Shown: piece after piece, positions 26,834-35,377 of the stretch
Layout: each line of letters opens with the position of its first letter
Numbering within the stretch: position 1 is the stretch's first letter
Assembly: GCF_900996245.1 (NCBI RefSeq)
Contig: NZ_CAAJGK010000129.1
Coordinates: 1-64,000 of the forward strand
Length of the DNA: 64,000 bases
DNA from: Paraburkholderia sp. BCC1886
GTDB taxonomy: Bacteria; Pseudomonadota; Gammaproteobacteria; Burkholderiales; Burkholderiaceae
Direction: 5' to 3'
Program-made: the position numbers and the translations under genes
The notes under the pieces: generated by a model
Database searches by the model: none
What the model was told of the DNA's origin: nothing
Seen by the model: only the letters and a program-made list of their open reading frames with translations

Positions 26834-29800
26834 ATGAAAAAGCATTTGTCTTTTCTACTGTCACGTACGCTGCTGTCGGCGGTGGCGCTGCTGGTCGTCG
26901 GCTATTTGCTCTGGTGGAGCGGGCCGCTGATAACGTTCGGGGAGTTCAGACCGCTCGCCGACCCCGGTCTTCGGGCATTGAGCCTTGCTTTGCTGCTGGC
27001 AGGGCTGCTGCTGTGGCTGACCCATCGATCGATGCTGACGCTGTGGCTCGCTTTACTGTGCGTGCTGATCTGGTATGCCGCGCCCGCGCTATCCTTCGGC
27101 GGCGCTCGGCCGTTCGAGCCGGTGTCGGCACGCGTCGCCGTCCTCGCTGTCTTGCTCGGCGCTTACCTGATAGTTGGGGCGTTCCGAATAGGGCGCCGCA
27201 TGCGAACCGACAAGCTCTTCCTCTCGCGAATGTCGAGACGCGCGGACGAATCGGCGTCTCCGACTGCGGGCGATCCACATCGAAACCTGACTCGTATCGT
27301 CGACAGCGCGCTGACCCGGCTGAAATCGATGCGAACCGGGGCGAGCGGGCTGGACCGTCTACTACATGGCAAGCGGTACCTATACGAATTGCCGTGGTAT
27401 ATCGCGCTAGGTTCGCCCGGCGCCGGCAAAACCAGTGCGCTTCTGAATGCCGGCCTGACCTTTCCTGTGGCGGAGCAGATGCAGCGTGCTTCCGGCGAAC
27501 TGGTCGGAAGCCGTATGAAGACCGGGTCGGTTGCATGGTGGCTGACGAACGACGCGGTGCTGATCGACACCGCGGGCCGCTACACGTCACACAACGCCCA
27601 CCACGACCATGCGCTGCTCGATGCCTCCGCCGAACCGGACGCCCGGAGCGCGCCGCCTGCATCAACCGCATCAACCGCATCAACCGCATCAACCGCATCA
27701 ACCGCATCAACCGCATCAACCGCATCAACCGCATCAACCGCATCAACCGCATCAACCGCATCAACCGCTTCAACTGCTTCAACCGCTTCAACCGCTTCAA
27801 CCGAATCAACCGCTTCAACCGCTTCAACCGACCACGCCGAATGGCTCCACCTGCTCAACCTGTTGCGCCAGCACCGGCCGCGCGCGCCGATCAACGGCGC
27901 GCTGCTGATAGTCGACCTGACCGAACTACTGCACAACGACGAGCAGACCCGGCTCGCGGCAGCGGCGGCTTTCCGTCAGCGGCTTGCCGAGTTGCGCACG
28001 CAATTGGGCATCTGCTTTCCGGTCTATCTCATGGTCACCAAGATGGACCGTCTAACCGGCTTCAACGAATACTTCGGCGCGTTGACGGCAGAGCGTCGCG
28101 CGCAAGTCTGGGGCTTCACGTTACCTGCCGACACCGGTACCGTCGCGGCAGAGGGGCTGCGTGTGCGGTGCGAAAGCGAACTCGGTTTGCTCACATCTCG
28201 GTTGGCCGGCGGCATGACGACACGTCTGCAGGACGAATACGACCCCGTAAAACGCCGGAAACTGGCGGCGCTCACCGAGGAATTCGCTGCGTTGACGCGA
28301 CCGCTCGCCGACCTGATTCACAGCGTGTTTCTCGACTCGCGCTACGACGCCACTCAACTTCACGCGACGCTAAGGGGCGTCTACTTCACGAGCGCCATGC
28401 AAACGGACGATCTGGTCGTAGCGGAACGCCGCACCATCGTGCAACGATTGCAGCGCCGGCCGCAGCATTCGCAGGATTCATCACAGCGAGCCCTCGCCAC
28501 TCCCCCCGCCGCCGTCTCCAGCCAGCAGAGCTATTTCCTGCACGACCTGCTGACCAGGGTAGTGTTTTGCGATGCGCACCTCGTGCGGCCGAATCTCCGC
28601 TGGGAATTCCGGTTCAAATTGCTGCGAATGATCGGTCACGCACTCGTGCTGCTGATTTTTGCGTGGCTCTCCATTGGCATCTGGGTGAGCTTTCGCCACA
28701 ACGAGACCTATCTTGCGGCGATGACGCGCAAGACCCAAACGTTATCCACGAAGCTCGCGCAACTCGAAGACGGATCGAAGGAGGAAGCGATTCCCGAGGT
28801 GTTGAACGAAGCTCGCGACCTGGCCGCCTACCCGGACTTCGACTCAGGACAAGGTGCCAACGCCGTGCCTACCGTCCCCGATATCTCCTATCGATACGGC
28901 CTGTTCACTGGCCGAGACGTGGCAGCCGGAAGCCGGCGCATAGTCGAGCTGCTACAAGACCGGCTGCTTCTGCCGCCGATCCTCCGTCGTATGGAAGCGG
29001 TGCTCGCCGACGCCATTTCCCGCCGGGACGCGGACACGGTCTACCAGACCTTACGCGTCTATCTCATGCTGCAAGGCGGGCCAGGCGACGCGGCCTCGTC
29101 GAAAGCCCACTACAACGCAGGCGAACTCAAAGCCTGGGTGTTCTCCGACTGGGCCCGCGCGGGCAGCAGGTCGGTGTTCGGCGGTCGCACGGTCATGGTC
29201 GAACATGTCGATCGATTGTTCACCCGTGAACTCGCCGGGCGCTTGCCGTCGGCACGCACGACGTTAGCGCCGCGAAACGATGCGTTGATCCAGCAGGCCC
29301 GTGTGTTTCTCGACACGAACAGCGCGAGTCAACGCCTGTACGAGCGTGCAAAGCGCGTCATGCAGCCGGACGCGCCGGCGGCATTCACGCTGCTGCGAGC
29401 CGTGGGTCCGCAAGCCGGCACGGTATTTACGCGGGCGAGTGGCGAGCCGTTGTCTCTCGGTATTCCAGGGTTCTTCACCTATGACGGCTATCACAAACTG
29501 TTCGATCCACGCCTGCCAGATTTCATCCGCGCCGCACGCATCGACGACGCGTGGGTAATGGGAACTAACGCAAAAACCAACGCAGCAACCAACGCAGCAA
29601 CCAACGCAGCAACCAACGCAGCAACCAACGCAGCAACCAACGCATCAACCAACGCAGCAACCAACCAAGACCACGCCCTCACCGACGCAATCCGCCGTCA
29701 ATACCTGACCGAATACGCGCAACGGTGGGATGCGTTCCTATCGGACATCCGGACGGTCAGCGGCACGACCCTCGCTTTCCAGCTAACTATCCTGCGTGAG

Positions 29801-31006
29801 TTCGCATCGTCGGACTCTCCACTCACTCGCTTGGGACGTGCAGTCGCCGACGAGACCAGGCTGACCCGCACCGTCGCCACGACCGACGATCCATTGTCGC
29901 CCGACAAGACGATCAGCGAGACGAAACCACTCGAGCGCGAACTGGTCGACAACCGCTTCGCCGCCTTGCACGAAGTCGTCACCGGTACCGCGAACCGCAT
30001 TGCAGCCCCAGGCGCCGCACAATCCGGCACGCACCCGGCATTAGTCGACCTCACCACCCAGCTCAACGATTACTACACGGTATTAACCATCGCGGCGAAC
30101 GCGTTGGCGAACAACGGCCTGCCGCCCGCCGACGATCGCTCGATCAAACTGATGCTCACGGCAGATACGCTGCCCGCGCCGTTTCGTGAAGTCGTCCGCG
30201 AACTGGCCGTGCAGAGCGCCCGCGAGGTCAACCAGGGCATCGGCCAGTTGCTGTCGCGGCAGATGCAGGCAAGTCTGGGCGAAGCGTGCAGGCTCACCGT
30301 CGAGGGCAACTATCCGTTCGCGCCAGAAAGCCAGCAGGACGCCGGCATCGCGGACTTCGACCGCGTGTTCGCGCCGGGCGGCCTGCTCGACGATTTCTTC
30401 ACGACAACGCTCGCGCCGTTCGTCGATACCGCCGCTCACCCATGGCGTTACCGCACGCCGCGCGGCGCGACGGCACCGCTAAACGGACCCGCGTTACAGC
30501 CGTTCGAAACGGCGAAGGCCATCCGCGCCATGTTTTTTAGCGAGCCGGGTCAGCGCAAGGTCGCCTGGCGCACAACCATCCGGATTCCCGAGTTGGATCC
30601 TGCCGTCATGCGGCTGACGCTCGATATCGATGGACAAGGCATGCAGTATCAACACGGTCCCGTGAGTCCTTTTGCGGTGGACTGGCCAGGTCCGCGCGGT
30701 GGCGCGCATGCGGCCATCACGGCCAGTCCGTTGATTCGCCCGGAGACCTCGTCGCTATCGGCCGACGGACCGTGGGCGCTTTTACGCTTGCTGGGAAAGG
30801 GTAGACGCATTCCAACGGCGATACCCGGCCGCACACGCATCGCGTTCGATTTCGACGGTCGTCAGGCCGTGCTCGACGTGAGCGGCGCGGGAAGCGTGGC
30901 CGATCCGATCACGAGCCAGTTGTTAAGCCGCTTTCGTTGCCCGGGAACCTCGCCGGGTTTCGCTTTGCCCGACAGCGGCGCGCCGGTGGGCTTGCCGGCG
31001 GCGTGA
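26834..31006 (+). CDS. tssM: Type VI secretion membrane protein TssM with two repeat insertions
   Basis: A 1390-residue inner-membrane protein, longer than most TssM. Membrane helices lie near residues 9-80 and a third near residue 600 (GHALVLLIFAWLSIGIWVSF). The cytoplasmic GTPase-like domain has Walker A GSPGAGKT from residue 193 and IDTAGRY. Two low-complexity insertions stand out: an (A-S-T)n run at about residues 276-333 in the cytoplasmic domain, and an (N-A-A-T)n run at about 912-943 in the periplasmic part. Without them the length would be ordinary. The start MKKHLSFLL is chosen as a normal membrane-protein N-terminus; GAGG is only two bases away. Confidence 0.95.
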   Translation: MKKHLSFLLSRTLLSAVALLVVGYLLWWSGPLITFGEFRPLADPGLRALSLALLLAGLLLWLTHRSMLTLWLALLCVLIWYAAPALSFGGARPFEPVSARVAVLAVLLGAYLIVGAFRIGRRMRTDKLFLSRMSRRADESASPTAGDPHRNLTRIVDSALTRLKSMRTGASGLDRLLHGKRYLYELPWYIALGSPGAGKTSALLNAGLTFPVAEQMQRASGELVGSRMKTGSVAWWLTNDAVLIDTAGRYTSHNAHHDHALLDASAEPDARSAPPASTASTASTASTASTASTASTASTASTASTASTASTASTASTASTASTESTASTASTDHAEWLHLLNLLRQHRPRAPINGALLIVDLTELLHNDEQTRLAAAAAFRQRLAELRTQLGICFPVYLMVTKMDRLTGFNEYFGALTAERRAQVWGFTLPADTGTVAAEGLRVRCESELGLLTSRLAGGMTTRLQDEYDPVKRRKLAALTEEFAALTRPLADLIHSVFLDSRYDATQLHATLRGVYFTSAMQTDDLVVAERRTIVQRLQRRPQHSQDSSQRALATPPAAVSSQQSYFLHDLLTRVVFCDAHLVRPNLRWEFRFKLLRMIGHALVLLIFAWLSIGIWVSFRHNETYLAAMTRKTQTLSTKLAQLEDGSKEEAIPEVLNEARDLAAYPDFDSGQGANAVPTVPDISYRYGLFTGRDVAAGSRRIVELLQDRLLLPPILRRMEAVLADAISRRDADTVYQTLRVYLMLQGGPGDAASSKAHYNAGELKAWVFSDWARAGSRSVFGGRTVMVEHVDRLFTRELAGRLPSARTTLAPRNDALIQQARVFLDTNSASQRLYERAKRVMQPDAPAAFTLLRAVGPQAGTVFTRASGEPLSLGIPGFFTYDGYHKLFDPRLPDFIRAARIDDAWVMGTNAKTNAATNAATNAATNAATNAATNASTNAATNQDHALTDAIRRQYLTEYAQRWDAFLSDIRTVSGTTLAFQLTILREFASSDSPLTRLGRAVADETRLTRTVATTDDPLSPDKTISETKPLERELVDNRFAALHEVVTGTANRIAAPGAAQSGTHPALVDLTTQLNDYYTVLTIAANALANNGLPPADDRSIKLMLTADTLPAPFREVVRELAVQSAREVNQGIGQLLSRQMQASLGEACRLTVEGNYPFAPESQQDAGIADFDRVFAPGGLLDDFFTTTLAPFVDTAAHPWRYRTPRGATAPLNGPALQPFETAKAIRAMFFSEPGQRKVAWRTTIRIPELDPAVMRLTLDIDGQGMQYQHGPVSPFAVDWPGPRGGAHAAITASPLIRPETSSLSADGPWALLRLLGKGRRIPTAIPGRTRIAFDFDGRQAVLDVSGAGSVADPITSQLLSRFRCPGTSPGFALPDSGAPVGLPAA
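27661..27831 (+). repeat. In-frame 9-bp tandem repeat inside tssM
   Basis: Nineteen consecutive units: twelve perfect copies of ATCAACCGC (27661-27768), then seven copies with single or double changes (TTCAACTGC, TTCAACCGC, TTCAACCGA). They encode Ala-Ser-Thr triplets. The unit length is a multiple of three, so copy-number change alters protein length without breaking the frame. Confidence 0.97.
29567..29662 (+). repeat. In-frame 12-bp tandem repeat inside tssM
   Basis: Eight units based on AACGCAGCAACC; the first (AACGCAAAAACC) and seventh (AACGCATCAACC) are variants. They encode Asn-Ala-Ala-Thr in the periplasmic region of TssM. A separate array from the 9-bp repeat, with a different unit. 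Confidence 0.96.
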
Positions 31007-31016
31007 TCGACGCATC

Positions 31017-31904
31017 TCATTCGGCCTTGAACAGGCTGCGGGCCAGCGAGCAGAGCAGGGTGGTCGCCGGCGACTCGTCCTGCAGACGGCGGCTCATGAT
31101 GATCGGCGACGCCACCTTCGCGGCTGGAATCGGGCGGTACACCACGCCGTGAGCGCGCAAACCTTCTACGCTCTCCGGCACGAGACACACGCCGACCTGC
31201 GCGGCGACAAGGCCCAGCGCCGTCTGCAACTCGCGCACTTCGTGAATGGCCTTCGGTTCCAGCGCGTGATCGTGCATGGCCGACAATTGCTGGTCCGCAT
31301 AGCTCGGGCGCGGCGTGCTCGGGTACACGATCAGCGTCTCGGCGGCGAGCGCCGCGAGCGTCAGTGGCTTCTTCTGCCGCGCAAGCGGATGGTCCTGCGG
31401 CAGCGCAGCGATCATGCGCTCTTCGACGAGCACCTCGCGCGCCAGTTGCGCATCGTCGAAACGCAGCCGGCCGAAACCGACGTCGATCCGGCCACCCTTG
31501 AGCGCGGCGAGTTGCTCGATCGTGAACATTTCGATCAGCGAGAGTTCGATATTCGGCGCGGCCTCGCGAAATGCACGAATCACCGCGGGCAACGCGCCAT
31601 ATAGCGTCGACGGCACGAAGCCGATCACGATGCGCTCGGCCAGTTGCGCAAGCCGCCGCGTCAGCGGCGCGAGTTCGTCCGCTTCGTCGACGAGACGCTT
31701 GGCCTGCGTATAGAAGATGCGTCCTGCCTCGGTCAGCCGTAACGGCCGCGCGCCCCGCTCGAACAGCGCAAGGCCCACCTGTTCTTCGATCTGCTGAAGC
31801 TGGCGGCTGAGCGGCGGCTGTGTCATGTGCAGCCGCAGAGCCGCGCGCGTAATGTTCATTTCTTCCGCGACCGCGATGAAATAGCGGAGTTGGCGAAGTT
31901 CCAT
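31017..31904 (-). CDS. LysR-type transcriptional regulator
   Basis: A 295-residue regulator: winged HTH at residues 1-60 (MELRQLRYFIAVAEEMNITR, MTQPPLSRQLQQIEEQVGLALFERG), then an effector domain (IGFVPSTLYGALPAVIRAFR, AALPQDHPLARQ, LVAAQVGVCLVPESVE). The style is that of the BenM/CatM/CbnR branch, whose members respond to aromatic breakdown products. It is divergent from an SDR gene, which it probably regulates. The start at 31904 gives the standard MELRQLRYF opening; an ATG four codons upstream is also in frame. Confidence 0.9.
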   Translation of the reverse strand: MELRQLRYFIAVAEEMNITRAALRLHMTQPPLSRQLQQIEEQVGLALFERGARPLRLTEAGRIFYTQAKRLVDEADELAPLTRRLAQLAERIVIGFVPSTLYGALPAVIRAFREAAPNIELSLIEMFTIEQLAALKGGRIDVGFGRLRFDDAQLAREVLVEERMIAALPQDHPLARQKKPLTLAALAAETLIVYPSTPRPSYADQQLSAMHDHALEPKAIHEVRELQTALGLVAAQVGVCLVPESVEGLRAHGVVYRPIPAAKVASPIIMSRRLQDESPATTLLCSLARSLFKAE

Positions 31905-32335
31905 GCAGGGCCCCAAGGTCGGGAAGGTGTCGGGATCGGCGTTGGCCGCAGAAGGCGGTGTGTTTCTATCACAGTGCCCGACAACGGTCTACGAATCTTC
32001 CATCTCTATCAGCTTCGTGCGCATGACGCGCAGCGCGCGATGTTCTGTATATGGAACAGCGATTTGCGGGTAAGACCGCCCATTCCCGCCAATCTTAATG
32101 ACAAATAAGGACCACCTCCGAGCCATCCGCCGCCTTGTCGGCCCCACGCCCCAACGCTTTGCGAGATTGTTCGGCTCGTCCGACGTATCTATTCGCCTTC
32201 AGCCGCTTTATCGGCATCGCCGGTCTGTCTACATTGTGTCCAGTGACAGCGCCACTGGATTCCGATCTTCATCGGCGGCGGTCCGCGAATCGTCGCGGCG
32301 GCACGTCGGCGCACAACCAGCTAAAGGAAACGATC
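31905..32335. promoter_or_regulatory. Divergent intergenic region with a candidate operator
   Basis: About 430 bp between the LysR gene and the SDR gene, with no supported coding frame. It contains the near-palindrome at 32041-32058 (TGTTC-N8-GAACA), listed separately. Both promoters are expected here. Confidence 0.5.
32041..32058. promoter_or_regulatory. Candidate operator palindrome
   Basis: TGTTCTGTATATGGAACA: 5-bp inverted arms around an AT-rich centre. It is near the middle of the LysR/SDR intergenic region. The form is like a regulator binding site; which regulator binds is unknown. Confidence 0.4.
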
Positions 32336-33082
32336 ATGAGCAAGCTCACAGGTAAGGTAGCGGTGGTAACGGGTGGATCGAAGGGTATCGGCGCGGCCGT
32401 CGCGAAAGCGCTGGCGGCAGAAGGCGCCTCCGTCGTGGTGAACTACGCGTCGAGCAAGGCCGGCGCGGACGCGGTAGTCGCGGCGATCACCGCGGCGGGC
32501 GGCAAGGCGACGGCGGTAGGTGGCGACGTGTCCAAAGCGGCGGACGCGCAAGGCATCATCGAGGCGGCGGTCGAAACGTATGGCCGGCTCGACATCCTCG
32601 TCAACAACTCGGGCGTGTACGAGTTCGCGCCTGTCGGCGACATTACCGAAGAGCATTTCCACCGGCAGTTCAACGTGAACGTGCTGGGCCTGCTGTTGAC
32701 CACGCAGGCGGCCGTCAAGCATCTGGGCGAAGGCGGCAGCATCGTGAACGTGAGTTCGGTGGTCAGCCGCGTTACGCCGCCGAACGCCGCCGTCTATACG
32801 GCGACCAAAGGCGCCGTGGATGCCCTGACAGGGTCGCTGGCTCGCGAACTCGGTCCGCGCAAGATTCGCGTGAACTCGGTCAACCCGGGGATGATCGAGA
32901 CCGAAGGCGCTCAGAGCGCGGGGATTATCGGCTCCGAAATGGAAACTCAGGTATTGGCCACGACGCCGCTCGGCCGTATCGGTCAGCCCGACGATATCGC
33001 GGATGTCGTCACGTTCCTCGCATCCGACGATTCGCGCTGGATCACTGGCGAAAGCCTGATTGCCAGCGGCGGCGTGCGCTAA
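32336..33082 (+). CDS. Short-chain dehydrogenase/reductase
   Basis: A 248-residue NAD(P)-dependent oxidoreductase of the classical SDR type. The cofactor motif is TGGSKGIG, then NNSG, the catalytic Ser in VNVSSV, and Tyr/Lys in YTATKG. The ending RWITGESLIASGGVR is usual. Substrate unknown; such proteins are often labelled 3-oxoacyl-ACP reductase or glucose dehydrogenase by default. The start at 32336 follows AAAGGAAACG; the longer in-frame start at 32135 lies in the intergenic region and is rejected. Confidence 0.9.
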   Translation: MSKLTGKVAVVTGGSKGIGAAVAKALAAEGASVVVNYASSKAGADAVVAAITAAGGKATAVGGDVSKAADAQGIIEAAVETYGRLDILVNNSGVYEFAPVGDITEEHFHRQFNVNVLGLLLTTQAAVKHLGEGGSIVNVSSVVSRVTPPNAAVYTATKGAVDALTGSLARELGPRKIRVNSVNPGMIETEGAQSAGIIGSEMETQVLATTPLGRIGQPDDIADVVTFLASDDSRWITGESLIASGGVR

Positions 33083-33103
33083 GCCCGGCTTCACCGCATA
33101 GGC

Positions 33104-33138
33104 AAACGGCCCCACGCATCGCGCCGTGGGGCCGTTTT
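33104..33138. terminator. Bidirectional rho-independent terminator
   Basis: A perfect 13-bp stem (33104-33116 with 33125-33137, core ACGGCCCCACG) with an 8-nt loop, and A and T runs on either side. It lies between the convergent SDR and LysR genes and serves both. Confidence 0.92.
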
Positions 33139-33141
33139 GTT

Positions 33142-34023
33142 CTATTCGGCCGGGTTGTTCGCCGCGGCCGGCAGCTGCACGGCGAACAACGCATCGAGCA
33201 GATTCGACCCGGGCCGCTCGGCGAGCCGGGTCAGCGATTCGGTCATCAGCACCCGGCAGTCCTGCAGCGGAATCATCCTGATCCGGCGCGATTCGTTGAA
33301 CTCCGCCCGCGCGATCACGCCCACGCCCATCCCTTGCGCGACCGCTTCTTCGAGCGCTTCGCGACCGTCCACGTACATCACCGGTTCGACCTGCAGCGAC
33401 TCGCGCACCAGTTCGATTTCGAGCAGTTGCTGCGTGACCGATTGCGGCTCGCGAAAAATCATCGGTTGCTGCACGAGTTCGGCGTAGCTCAGCTTGCGTT
33501 TTTTCGCGGCTGGCGAGTTGACCGGCACCATGGCCACCAGCGGATCGCGCCGCAACACGCGGGCTTCCAGGCGGCTGTGCACTTGTGGCGCCGCGGTGAT
33601 CGCGGCGTCGACCGCGCTGGACAGCACGCGCTGCATGCAATCGGCCGCATTGGCGATGGACAGCGTGACCACGATTCCCGGATGCAGACGGCGAAATGCG
33701 CCGATCAGCGCGACGGCCAGATCGGGCGCGTCGGCGACCAGCGACAGCGAGCCGGACTCGAGCCCGCCCGCCGATTCGAGCAGTTGCCGCGCGTCGCGTT
33801 CGCAACTCAGCATCTGCCGCGTCACGCTGAACAGGCGCAGACCGAGTTCGGTGGTCACGACCCCGCGCGGGCCGCGCTCGAACAGCTTGACGCCGTAGTC
33901 CTGCTCGAGACGGCGGACGTGATCGGACACCGCCGGCTGCGTGAGCGATAACGCCAGCGCCGCTTTGGAGAATCCGCCGTGTTCCGCGACCGCATGGAAG
34001 GCCCGCAATTGCGCGTATTGCAT
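33142..34023 (-). CDS. LysR-type regulator of the 2-aminoethylphosphonate genes (putative)
   Basis: A 293-residue LysR protein: MQYAQLRAFHAVAEHGGFSK, LTQPAVSDHVRRLEQDYGVKLFERG, then an effector-binding domain (SLSLVADAPDLAVALIGAFR, AQGMGVGVIARAEF). It is divergent from phnW with 137 bp between the starts. LysR regulators in this position commonly control aminoethylphosphonate use (established for related clusters), so the same role is inferred. A palindrome fitting the LysR T-N11-A rule lies in the shared promoter. Confidence 0.88.
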   Translation of the reverse strand: MQYAQLRAFHAVAEHGGFSKAALALSLTQPAVSDHVRRLEQDYGVKLFERGPRGVVTTELGLRLFSVTRQMLSCERDARQLLESAGGLESGSLSLVADAPDLAVALIGAFRRLHPGIVVTLSIANAADCMQRVLSSAVDAAITAAPQVHSRLEARVLRRDPLVAMVPVNSPAAKKRKLSYAELVQQPMIFREPQSVTQQLLEIELVRESLQVEPVMYVDGREALEEAVAQGMGVGVIARAEFNESRRIRMIPLQDCRVLMTESLTRLAERPGSNLLDALFAVQLPAAANNPAE

Positions 34024-34070
34024 GTCTGCCTCGCCGGGAAAAAATTGCGATAAGTTTTTACGATACCGCC

Positions 34071-34085
34071 ATCGATTATATCGAT
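34071..34085. promoter_or_regulatory. Candidate LysR-binding palindrome upstream of phnW
   Basis: ATCGATTATATCGAT is a perfect palindrome with a T-N11-A core (T at 34072, A at 34084), in the 137-bp gap between the divergent LysR gene and phnW. This matches the general LysR operator rule. Confidence 0.55.
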
Positions 34086-34160
34086 TTTACCGATGGACGG
34101 CGGTTCGTTACTGTATGACCCGGCGCAAACGCCATCGCAACCAGCCCGGAGATTCCGAAC

Positions 34161-35357
34161 ATGAACAGTGTGATCGACCGAACCCTCGCCGAGTCGGGCG
34201 TGCCTGCCGGCTCGAACTGCGCACCGCCGGCTCAAGGCGAGCCTTATCTGTTGACGCCGGGCCCGCTGACCACCGCCTTCTCGACCAAGGAAGCGATGCT
34301 GCGCGACTGGGGCTCCTGGGACGGCGACTTCCGCGCGATGACGGCGCAATTGCGCCAAAGCCTGCTGGCGATTGCGGGCGACACCACGAATGAATACGAC
34401 TGCGTCCCGCTGCAAGGCAGCGGCAGCTACTGCGTCGAAGCCATGCTCGGCAGCCTGATTCCACGCGATGGCCATGCGCTGGTACTCGCCAACGGCGCAT
34501 ACGGCAAACGGATCGCCAGCACCCTCGGCTACCTCGGCCGCGACTGCACGGTGCTCGACAAGGGCGACTATCTGCCGCCGCGCGGCGCCGAAGTGGAACA
34601 ACTGCTCGACGCGAACCCCGCCATTACGCATGTGATCGCGGTGCACTGCGAAACCAGCTCGGGCATCCTCAACCCCATCGAAGAAATCGCCGCCGCGACG
34701 GCGAAGAAGGGCCGCAAGCTGCTGATCGATTCGATGAGCGCGTTCGGCGCGGTGCCGCTCGACGTGCGCCGGATCGCCTGCGAAGCGTTCGTGTCGTCGG
34801 CCAACAAATGTATCGAAGGCGTCCCGGGTTTCGGTTTCGTGATCGCGAAAAAAAGCGCGTTGCAGGAAGCCAAAGGCCGCAGTCACTCGCTCGCGCTCGA
34901 CGTGTACGACCAGTGGGACGTGATGAACCGCACCGGCCAGTGGCGTTTCACGCCGCCGACGCACGCGGTGGCCGCGTTCATCGAAGCGCTGCGTTTGCAC
35001 GCGCTCGAAGGCGGCCAGCCGGGGCGCCTCGCCCGTTACGCGAACAATCGCGACGTGCTGGTGGCCGGCATGCAGACGCTCGGCTTCGAGCCGCTTCTCG
35101 ACGAACACTGGCGCTCGCCGATCATCGTGACGTTTTTCTCGCCGGCGCATCCGTCGTTCCGGTTCGATCGCTTTTACGAACTGATGAAACAGAAGGGTTT
35201 CATCATCTATCCGGGCAAGCTGACGGTGGCGGAGAGCTTCCGCATCGGCTGCATCGGTCAGGTCGATGCGCAGGTCATGCGCCGCGTCGTCGACGCCTGC
35301 GCCGCATCGTTGCAGGCGATGGGCGTGGACCACGCCGCGCCGCGCGCGCGTTCTTGA
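34161..35357 (+). CDS. phnW: 2-aminoethylphosphonate-pyruvate transaminase
   Basis: A 398-residue PLP enzyme that converts 2-aminoethylphosphonate and pyruvate to phosphonoacetaldehyde and alanine. YLLTPGPLTT, LRDWGSWDGDF, PLQGSGSYCVEAML and the PLP lysine K216 in SSANKCIEGVPGFGFV are characteristic. The N-terminus has about 27 extra residues before the conserved part. phnX follows 20 bp later, completing the two-step phosphonatase pathway. Confidence 0.95.
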   Translation: MNSVIDRTLAESGVPAGSNCAPPAQGEPYLLTPGPLTTAFSTKEAMLRDWGSWDGDFRAMTAQLRQSLLAIAGDTTNEYDCVPLQGSGSYCVEAMLGSLIPRDGHALVLANGAYGKRIASTLGYLGRDCTVLDKGDYLPPRGAEVEQLLDANPAITHVIAVHCETSSGILNPIEEIAAATAKKGRKLLIDSMSAFGAVPLDVRRIACEAFVSSANKCIEGVPGFGFVIAKKSALQEAKGRSHSLALDVYDQWDVMNRTGQWRFTPPTHAVAAFIEALRLHALEGGQPGRLARYANNRDVLVAGMQTLGFEPLLDEHWRSPIIVTFFSPAHPSFRFDRFYELMKQKGFIIYPGKLTVAESFRIGCIGQVDAQVMRRVVDACAASLQAMGVDHAAPRARS

Positions 35358-35377
35358 ATTCGCGAGGAGTCATGCAG

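Noticed and set aside
27661..27831. Possible CRISPR-like array
   Set aside because: Units are directly adjacent 9-mers with no spacers and are coding within tssM.
26821..29229. 802-codon plus-strand frame inside tssM
   Set aside because: A +2 shadow of tssM: very Arg-rich, and the repeat reads as Asn-Arg-Ile runs. TssM motifs are in the other frame.
27661..29662. On/off phase variation of tssM
   Set aside because: Both repeat units are multiples of three bases, so slippage keeps the frame; only length variation is plausible.
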